Below are positions 1 to 5,334 of a stretch of DNA of 9,172 nucleotides, piece by piece; positions within the stretch are counted from its first letter, which is position 1, and each line of letters opens with the position of its first letter. The stretch is from positions 1,479 to 10,650 of the forward strand of contig DITZ01000067.1 of assembly GCA_002422985.1 (NCBI GenBank), in the 5' to 3' direction. A model generated the notes under the pieces. That model saw only the letters and a program-made list of their open reading frames with translations, was not told the origin of the DNA and made no database searches. Position numbers and translations under genes: made by a program. Origin of the DNA: Sphingomonadales bacterium UBA6171 (GTDB taxonomy: Bacteria > Pseudomonadota > Alphaproteobacteria > Sphingomonadales > Sphingomonadaceae).

Positions 1-1
1 G

Positions 2-139
2 CAGGCCGCACGCCACCAGGTGCGCGAGCCGAAAGCGCCCGCGCAGCAGCCGGTGGGGCTGAAGGCGCAGCGTCGCGCGGCCGCTGGCCGCATCGAAGGG
101 CTGTTTGCGCCGCGCATGGCACCTGGCCGGGTGAACTGA
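2..139 (+). CDS. C-terminal end of a probable terminase small subunit (partial)
   Basis: An open frame enters from the left edge, with its first whole codon at position 2, and stops at the TGA at 137-139, leaving 45 residues. The tail is rich in Arg, Ala, Pro and Gln and ends in GLFAPRMAPGRVN. I do not recognise a motif in this fragment. The call rests on position: in HK97-type phages the gene directly before the large terminase is normally the small terminase, the DNA-recognition subunit that brings the motor to the packaging start site. The stop is only four bases (TTTT) before the large-terminase ATG, so the two genes are surely co-transcribed and probably translationally coupled. It could instead be another small packaging-region protein. 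Confidence 0.5.
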   Translation, partial: QAARHQVREPKAPAQQPVGLKAQRRAAAGRIEGLFAPRMAPGRVN

Positions 140-143
140 TTTT

Positions 144-1844
144 ATGGCAGTGCCGACCAGATGGTCTACCGCCTGCACGGATTGGGAAGATCGGATATTG
201 GATGGGCGGCCGATGGTGCCGCCGCCGTTGTTTCCCGATGCGGCGGCGGACGCCCTGGCGGTGTTCAAATCGCTGCGCATGACGGACGTGGCCGGCACGC
301 CGACATTCGGCGAGGCATGCGCGCAATGGGTGTTTGATTTTGTGACGGCGATTTTTGGGGCGTGTGATCCGGAAACGGGCGTGCGCCATATCAACCAGTT
401 TCTACTGCTGATTTCGAAGAAAAACGGAAAATCGACCATCGCAGCCGGCATCATGCTGACGGCGCTGATCATCAATTGGCGAAACGATGCCGGGCTTTCG
501 ATCCTGGCGCCGACCATTGAGGTGGCGCACAACAGCTTTGACCCGGCCGCCGCGATGGTGCGCGCCGATCCGGATCTGGTGCAGCTGATCCATGTGCAGG
601 ATCATCTGCGCATCCTGCGGCACCGCACGACCAATGCGGTGTTACGGGTGATCGCGGCAGATTCGGATACGGCGGCCGGCGCCAAAGATGGCTTTGTGCT
701 GGTGGATGAACTGTGGCTGTTTGGTAAACGGCCGCGCGCCAAGGCGATGTTGGACGAAGCGACGGGCGGACTGGCCAGCCGTCCGGAGGGCTTTGTGATT
801 TATCTTACGACACATAGCGATGAACAGCCGATCGGCGTGTTTAACGAGAAGCTGCAATATGCCCGGCGGGTGCGCGATGGGCTGCTTGATGACCGGAGCT
901 TTCTGCCGCTGCTGTATGAGTGGCCCAAGGCGATGCTTGATGCGGGCGATTATCTGCAGCCGGAGATGTTTCATGTGACAAACCCTAATCTGGGGCGTTC
1001 GGTGAGCATGGATTTTCTGACCGCGAAGCTGATCGAGGCGCGCGAGAGTAACACCAAGGGCAGCCTGCAGCTGTTTCTGGCCAAGCATCTGAACGTGGAA
1101 ATCGGCCTGCGGCTTTCGCACAACCGTTGGGTTGGGGCGGATTATTGGGAGGCGGCGTGCGAGCCGGGGTTGACGCTGGATGCGCTGCTGGAGCGGTGCG
1201 ACGTAGTGTCGATCGGGATTGATGGTGGCGGGCTGGACGATCTGCTGGGGCTGGCGGTGCTGGGACGGGAGCGGGACACCCGGCGCTGGCTGCATTGGGG
1301 CCATGCCTGGGCGCATCCGATTGTGCTGGACCGGCGCAAGGGCGAGGCTTCACGGCTGGAGGATCTGGCGAAAACGGGTGATCTGACCATCACCACGGGG
1401 CCAACGGACGATATTATGGCGGTAGCGGACCTGGTGGAACGCATTTGGGCGCTGGGGCTGTTGCCGGAAAAGGCCGGTATCGCGCTGGACCCATTCTGTG
1501 TGACCGCGCTGCTGGACGAGATTGTGGGGCGCGGGGTGCCAGATGAAACACAGATCGGTTTTCGCCAGGGCGGCGCGCTTAGCCCGGCCGTGTGGGGGCT
1601 GGAGCGGAAGTTGGCGGACGGGACGTTTTTGCATTGCGGACAAACGCTGATGGCCTGGTGCATTGGCAATGCGGTGGCCGAGCAGAGAGGTAATGCGGTG
1701 ATTATCACGAAGGAAACAGCCGGGCGGGCGAAAATTGACCCGCTGGTGGCGCTGTTCAACGCGGCGATGGTGATGGGCCGGAATCCGGAAGCGGCCGGTG
1801 GCGGGCCATCGGTGTATCTGGGCCGTGGGCTACTGGTCGTTTGA
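144..1844 (+). CDS. Phage terminase large subunit (packaging ATPase and nuclease)
   Basis: This 566-residue protein is the DNA-packaging motor. It hydrolyses ATP to drive phage DNA through the portal and cuts concatemers with a C-terminal nuclease. The ATPase domain occupies roughly residues 50-330: a deviant Walker A, SKKNGKST (91-98), of the K/R-x-N-G-K-S type common in HK97-like terminases; Walker B with the catalytic Glu in FVLVDELW (184-191, D188/E189); and a probable coupling motif, YLTTHS (220-225). The nuclease domain follows, with an RNase H-like first acidic strand GIDGGG (358-363, D360), another acidic site at ALDP (D449) and a late KIDPLVALFNAA (530-541, D532), the usual third metal-binding acid. 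Length is normal and the gene looks intact. The start is the ATG four bases after the previous stop, with only a weak GGTGA upstream. The family assignment is firm; whether packaging is cos or pac cannot be read here. Confidence 0.95.
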   Translation: MAVPTRWSTACTDWEDRILDGRPMVPPPLFPDAAADALAVFKSLRMTDVAGTPTFGEACAQWVFDFVTAIFGACDPETGVRHINQFLLLISKKNGKSTIAAGIMLTALIINWRNDAGLSILAPTIEVAHNSFDPAAAMVRADPDLVQLIHVQDHLRILRHRTTNAVLRVIAADSDTAAGAKDGFVLVDELWLFGKRPRAKAMLDEATGGLASRPEGFVIYLTTHSDEQPIGVFNEKLQYARRVRDGLLDDRSFLPLLYEWPKAMLDAGDYLQPEMFHVTNPNLGRSVSMDFLTAKLIEARESNTKGSLQLFLAKHLNVEIGLRLSHNRWVGADYWEAACEPGLTLDALLERCDVVSIGIDGGGLDDLLGLAVLGRERDTRRWLHWGHAWAHPIVLDRRKGEASRLEDLAKTGDLTITTGPTDDIMAVADLVERIWALGLLPEKAGIALDPFCVTALLDEIVGRGVPDETQIGFRQGGALSPAVWGLERKLADGTFLHCGQTLMAWCIGNAVAEQRGNAVIITKETAGRAKIDPLVALFNAAMVMGRNPEAAGGGPSVYLGRGLLVV

Positions 1845-3073
1845 TGGGACTTATGGCGGACATTGGCCGGCGGTGGCGCATTGGTAGCGCGAGCCGGACG
1901 GCTGCACCGCGTGCGGATATCGGCGGCCAGTCTCTGCCGGTGGCGGTGATGGAGATGCTGCGCGGCGGCACCAGTGCCGATCGCGCTTTGACGCTTTCAT
2001 CGGTGCATCGATCGGTTAGCCTGATTTCAGGCGCAGTGGGATCCATGCCGGTACAGGTGCGGCGCCGGGTGGGCGATACGCGGCGCGAGGTGCAGGATCA
2101 TTGGGTGGTGCCGCTGCTACGGCGGCGGCCGAACAAGTGGCAGACGCCGCAACAGTTCAAGCGGATGATGCAGGCGCAGCTGCTGCTGCGCGGCAATGCC
2201 TATGCGCTGAAGGTAGGCACGGCGCGCGGTGGATATTCGCAGTTGATTCCGCTGAATCCGGATCAGGTGACTGTGCGGCAGTTGGATGATTTTGCGCTGG
2301 AATATGATTGGATTTCGAAAAGCGGCCAGCGGCGCGTGCTGCCGCAATCCGATGTTCTGCACCTGGTGGGGCTGACACTGGACGGGGTGACGGGCATTTC
2401 GGTGTTGCGGTCTGCTGCGGATACCATTGGTTATGCCATTGATCAGCGCCGGCATGGGCGCGCGGTTTTTGCCAATTCCACCCGACTGGGTGGGGTGTTG
2501 GGGCATCCCAAGAATATCGGGCTGGAAGCGCAGGAGAATTTGCGCGCCAGTATGGATGCGTTTCGCGGGCCGGAGAATGCCGGGCGGTCTTTGATCCTGG
2601 AAGAGGGCATGACCTGGACGCCGATGGCCATGACGATGGAGGATGCGCAGTTCGTGGAGACGGCCGGGCTTTCCCGGTTGGAGATTTATCAGTTTTTTGG
2701 GCTGCCGCCGCACATGGCGGGCGACACGGAAAAGGCGACAAGCTGGGGCACGGGCATCGAGGCGATGAGCCAGGGATTCGTGACCTATACACTGAATGAC
2801 TGGCTGGTGACGTGGGAAGAGACGCTGGCGCGTGACCTGCTGCAGTATGAGCCGGATATGTATATACAGTTTAACCGGAATTCGCTGCTGCGCGGCGACG
2901 TTAAGACGCGGTGGGCGGCCTATGGCGCGGCGCGGCAATGGGCGGTGATGACGCCAAACGAAGTGCGCGGGCTGGAAGATATGGGGCCGCTGGACGGGCT
3001 GGATGATCCCTTTGTGGGCGGCAACGGCCAGCGGGTGAATGATGCGGCGACGGTAGCGGAAGAGGATCAGTGA
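1844..3073 (+). CDS. Phage portal protein, HK97 family
   Basis: The portal forms the dodecameric ring at one capsid vertex through which DNA enters and leaves, and on which terminase and then the head-tail connector dock. Family landmarks are in order: SVHRSVSLISGAVGSMPVQV near residues 53-72, LLLRGNAYALKV near 113-124, QLIPLNPDQVTV near 133-144, HLVGLTLDGVTGISVL near 173-188, and SRLEIYQFFGLPPHMAGD near 277-294, followed by a C-terminal clip and wing region with MTPNEVRGLEDMGPLDGLDD near 369-388. About 409 residues is normal for the family. The terminase stop and this ATG overlap as TGATG. A TTG at 1841 and an ATG at 1853 are alternative starts. There is no clear Shine-Dalgarno sequence, so translation probably depends on coupling to terminase. 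The acidic tail DAATVAEEDQ looks disordered. Confidence 0.95.
   Translation: MGLMADIGRRWRIGSASRTAAPRADIGGQSLPVAVMEMLRGGTSADRALTLSSVHRSVSLISGAVGSMPVQVRRRVGDTRREVQDHWVVPLLRRRPNKWQTPQQFKRMMQAQLLLRGNAYALKVGTARGGYSQLIPLNPDQVTVRQLDDFALEYDWISKSGQRRVLPQSDVLHLVGLTLDGVTGISVLRSAADTIGYAIDQRRHGRAVFANSTRLGGVLGHPKNIGLEAQENLRASMDAFRGPENAGRSLILEEGMTWTPMAMTMEDAQFVETAGLSRLEIYQFFGLPPHMAGDTEKATSWGTGIEAMSQGFVTYTLNDWLVTWEETLARDLLQYEPDMYIQFNRNSLLRGDVKTRWAAYGAARQWAVMTPNEVRGLEDMGPLDGLDDPFVGGNGQRVNDAATVAEEDQ
3061..3066 (+). promoter_or_regulatory. Ribosome-binding site of the protease gene
   Basis: AGAGGA lies inside the last codons of the portal gene, six bases before the ATG at 3073. This favours 3073 over the in-frame GTG at 3070 and the ATG at 3085. 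Confidence 0.6.
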
Positions 3074-3951
3074 TGGTGGGTGTTATGAATATCCGGGCGG
3101 CATGCCGCCTGCGGGCGCTGCCTGCGCCGGCTGATCGCCGCGTGGAATCGCTGGCGAAGGTCGATGTGATGGAGCGGTGGAGCGAGACGGCGGGTCTGCG
3201 CCCGGCGGCTGTGTCGCGTGGGGATAATGTGATCACCATGTTTGACACCATCGGCGAAGATTATTGGACCGGCGGCGGGGTGACGGCCAAGGGCGTTTCT
3301 GCGCAGCTGCGGGCCATTGGTGACCGGCCGGTTGAGGTGCAGATCAACAGCTTTGGCGGCAGCATGTTCGAGGGAATCGCCATCTATAACGTGCTGCGCG
3401 AGCATCCGCAGGACGTGACGGTGAAGATCATGGGGCTGGCGGCCAGTGCGGCCAGCGTGATTGCGATGGCGGGCAACCGTATCGAGATTGGCGCCGCCAG
3501 CTTTCTAATGATCCATAACTGCTGGACGATGGCCCTTGGCAATGCCGATGATCTGCAGCAGGTGGCCGATTATCTGCGGCCGTTCGATACGGCGATGGCC
3601 GATGTATATGCGGCGCGCAGTGGCCAGACCGTGGCGCAGGCGGCGGAATGGATGAAGGCGGAAACCTATTTCAGCGGCAGCCAGGCTATCGATCTGGGGC
3701 TGGCAGATGACCTGCTGCCGGCGGACCAGGTGCGCGATGATGAGGACGCGCAGGCGAGCGCATCGGCGGTTCACGAGGTGCGCGCCATGGAGTTATCGCT
3801 GGTGCGCGGCGGCATGAGCCGCACCGATGCGCGGGCGCGTATCAAGGCTTTGAAGGGCACGCCTGGCGCTGCCCTGCCCCCCACGCCGGGCGCTGGGGTT
3901 CCCCGATGGGCTGCTGAAATGGCGGCCCTGCTGCAATCCATGAAATCCTGA
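3073..3951 (+). CDS. Prohead protease, ClpP-like (peptidase S14 type)
   Basis: This 292-residue serine protease is expected to act inside the prohead, removing the N-terminal scaffold domain of the capsid protein before DNA packaging. The ClpP-like core runs from about residue 50 to 215. NVITMFDTIGE and the GGGVTAKG segment open it. QINSFGGSMFEG (about 90-101) gives the oxyanion-loop glycines. GLAASAASVIAMAG (about 121-134) carries the likely nucleophile S125, and FLMIHNCW (about 144-151) the likely catalytic H148. The AETYFSGSQAIDLGLAD segment matches the third-residue region of ClpP, where the Asp position appears to be Thr, a substitution I believe is common in phage members. After the core come a charged linker, a conserved-looking MELSLVRGGMSRTDARARI helix, a Pro/Gly-rich stretch and a short amphipathic C-terminal helix. 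Its start overlaps the portal stop as TGATG, and it sits directly before its presumed substrate gene. Confidence 0.92.
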   Translation: MVGVMNIRAACRLRALPAPADRRVESLAKVDVMERWSETAGLRPAAVSRGDNVITMFDTIGEDYWTGGGVTAKGVSAQLRAIGDRPVEVQINSFGGSMFEGIAIYNVLREHPQDVTVKIMGLAASAASVIAMAGNRIEIGAASFLMIHNCWTMALGNADDLQQVADYLRPFDTAMADVYAARSGQTVAQAAEWMKAETYFSGSQAIDLGLADDLLPADQVRDDEDAQASASAVHEVRAMELSLVRGGMSRTDARARIKALKGTPGAALPPTPGAGVPRWAAEMAALLQSMKS

Positions 3952-3956
3952 CAGAG

Positions 3957-3961
3957 AAGGA
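3957..3961 (+). promoter_or_regulatory. Strong ribosome-binding site of the major capsid gene
   Basis: AAGGA, within the purine run AGAGAAGGAA, stands eight bases before the capsid ATG at 3970 and is followed by an A/T-rich spacer. It is the best Shine-Dalgarno match in the window, fitting the most highly expressed product. Confidence 0.8.
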
Positions 3962-3969
3962 ACAATATA

Positions 3970-5253
3970 ATGAGCTATCTGAACAAGATGGCGGCTGCGG
4001 CCGCTCTTTCCTCCACTGCACCGCGTGCCATGATTGGCGTTTATGCGGATGCCAGCGATCCCGCGAAGCTGATGGCGGATTTCCGCGCAGCCTTTGATGT
4101 GTTCAAGGCGGCAACCAACGAGGAGCTGGCCAAGAAGGCCGATGTGGTGCTGACCGAAAAGGTTGACCGGGTGAATGCCGAGCTTACCCGTCTGCAGGCG
4201 GCCAGCGACGCGCTGGCGGAGAAGATGGCGGTGGCGCAACTGGGCGGTGACGGCCACGGCGTCGGGCGCAGCGCGGATCCGGCGTATGCCAAGCTGTTTT
4301 CGGAATGGATGCGCAGCGGCAATGGTGATGCTGCTGTGAAGACCTCCCAATCTGAAGGGCCGCGCGCGGCGGTTACCAAGACTCCGGCAGAGGGCGGTTA
4401 TCTGGCGCCAGTCGAGTGGGACCGCACCCTGACCGGCAAGCTGAAGATCATCAGCCCGATGCGCACCCATGCGCGGCTGCAGAGCATCAGCGGCGCCGGC
4501 TTTACCAAGGTTTTCCAGGACCGCTCTATCGGCTCGGGCTGGGTGGGTGAGACGGCTGCACGTCCGGCGACCGGCACGCCTGTTTTTGCCAATCTGACCT
4601 TTGGCACGGGCGAGCTTTATGCAAACCCGGCGATGAGCCAGCAGGTGATCGACGATTCCGAAATCGCGCTGGAGCAGTGGCTGGTGAGCGAGATTGACAC
4701 GGAGTTTGCGCGGCAGGAAGGCATCGCGTTTCTTTCGGGCGATGGTGTCAACAAGCCGAACGGCATCCTGACCTATATCACCGGCGGCACGAATGCGGAC
4801 ACCCATCCTTGGGGTGCGATCACCGCGGTGAACAGCGGCCATGCAACGCAGCTGACGGCGGATGGCATCATCAACCTGATTTATAACCTGCCTTCCGAGA
4901 TGTCGATGAATGCCAAATTCTTTGCGAATTTGCAGACCATCGCAGCGATGCGGAAGCTGAAAGATGGCCAGGGCAATTTCCTGTGGCAGCCGAGCTTTGA
5001 GGCGGGGCAACCCGGACGCCTGGCTGGCGTGCCGGTTGTGGAAATGGCGGGCATGCCTGATATTGCCGCCGGCGCAAAAGCGGCGCTGTATGGCGACATG
5101 GATGCCACCTATATCGTCGTTGATCGTGTCGGTCTGCGGATGCTGCGTGACCCTTACACCAACAAGCCGTTTGTGCATTTTTACACGACAAAGCGTGTGG
5201 GCGGTGGGGTGTGGAACCCGGAACCGATGCGGGCGCTGAACATCTCGGCCTGA
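3970..5253 (+). CDS. Major capsid protein, HK97 fold
   Basis: This 427-residue protein builds the icosahedral head. Residues about 30-90 form a charged, heptad-like helical region (DFRAAFDVFKAATNEELAKK, then VDRVNAELTRLQAASDALAE), typical of the delta scaffold domain. A Gly/Ser-rich linker at about 91-135 should contain the processing site, because the mature fold begins near TPAEGGYLAPVEWD (138-151). The E-loop lies around GSGWVGETAARPATGTP (188-204), and the spine and P-domain are marked by MSQQVIDDSEIALEQWLVSEI (222-242, long helix), FLSGDGVNKPNGI and LAGVPVVEMAGMPDI. By hand alignment to HK97 gp5 from memory, the crosslinking Lys is R198, the partner Asn is F404 and the catalytic Glu is G411, so HK97-style covalent chainmail is not expected. 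No separate scaffold gene is visible. A terminator follows immediately. Confidence 0.96.
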   Translation: MSYLNKMAAAAALSSTAPRAMIGVYADASDPAKLMADFRAAFDVFKAATNEELAKKADVVLTEKVDRVNAELTRLQAASDALAEKMAVAQLGGDGHGVGRSADPAYAKLFSEWMRSGNGDAAVKTSQSEGPRAAVTKTPAEGGYLAPVEWDRTLTGKLKIISPMRTHARLQSISGAGFTKVFQDRSIGSGWVGETAARPATGTPVFANLTFGTGELYANPAMSQQVIDDSEIALEQWLVSEIDTEFARQEGIAFLSGDGVNKPNGILTYITGGTNADTHPWGAITAVNSGHATQLTADGIINLIYNLPSEMSMNAKFFANLQTIAAMRKLKDGQGNFLWQPSFEAGQPGRLAGVPVVEMAGMPDIAAGAKAALYGDMDATYIVVDRVGLRMLRDPYTNKPFVHFYTTKRVGGGVWNPEPMRALNISA

Positions 5254-5271
5254 TAGGCGGCTGTGTGAATG

Positions 5272-5305
5272 GAGGGGCGGGGGGAAACCTCCGCCCTTTT
5301 TCTTT
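5272..5305 (+). terminator. Intrinsic terminator after the major capsid gene
   Basis: GGGCGGGGG (5275-5283) pairs with CCTCCGCCC (5288-5296), nine base pairs including one G-U, closed by a GAAA tetraloop (5284-5287). Adjacent weaker pairs can extend the base. The stem runs straight into TTTTTCTTT (5297-5305). This is a textbook rho-independent structure on the + strand, 19 bases after the capsid stop. Because at least four head and tail genes follow in the same direction with no evident promoter, it is probably a partial terminator that sets the ratio of capsid to downstream products, comparable in position to the T7 terminator after gene 10. Confidence 0.85.
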
Positions 5306-5324
5306 GAATTTGCTGCAAGTTTTC

Positions 5325-5328
5325 GGAG
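5325..5328 (+). promoter_or_regulatory. Ribosome-binding site of the beta-helix gene
   Basis: GGAG stands six bases before the ATG at 5335. This spacing supports that ATG over the in-frame TTG at 5329, which would leave no spacer. The site lies beyond the terminator, so it works only on read-through or independently started transcripts. Confidence 0.65.
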
Positions 5329-5334
5329 TTGGGC

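Noticed and set aside
1..143. Packaging initiation (cos/pac) site near the terminase genes
   Set aside because: Such sites often lie near the small terminase, but nothing here shows a repeated or symmetric element that would support one.
642..1316. A 224-codon - strand open frame within the terminase gene
   Set aside because: A shadow of the terminase reading frame with no start context and no recognisable motif.
2117..2938. A 273-codon - strand open frame within the portal gene
   Set aside because: Its Arg/Pro/His/Gln-rich composition mirrors the codon bias of the sense strand, and the portal assignment is unambiguous.
5272..5305. Bidirectional terminator or structured regulatory RNA
   Set aside because: On the opposite strand the hairpin is not followed by a T tract, and there are no - strand genes to terminate. 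The simple stem-loop gives no sign of a ligand-binding fold.
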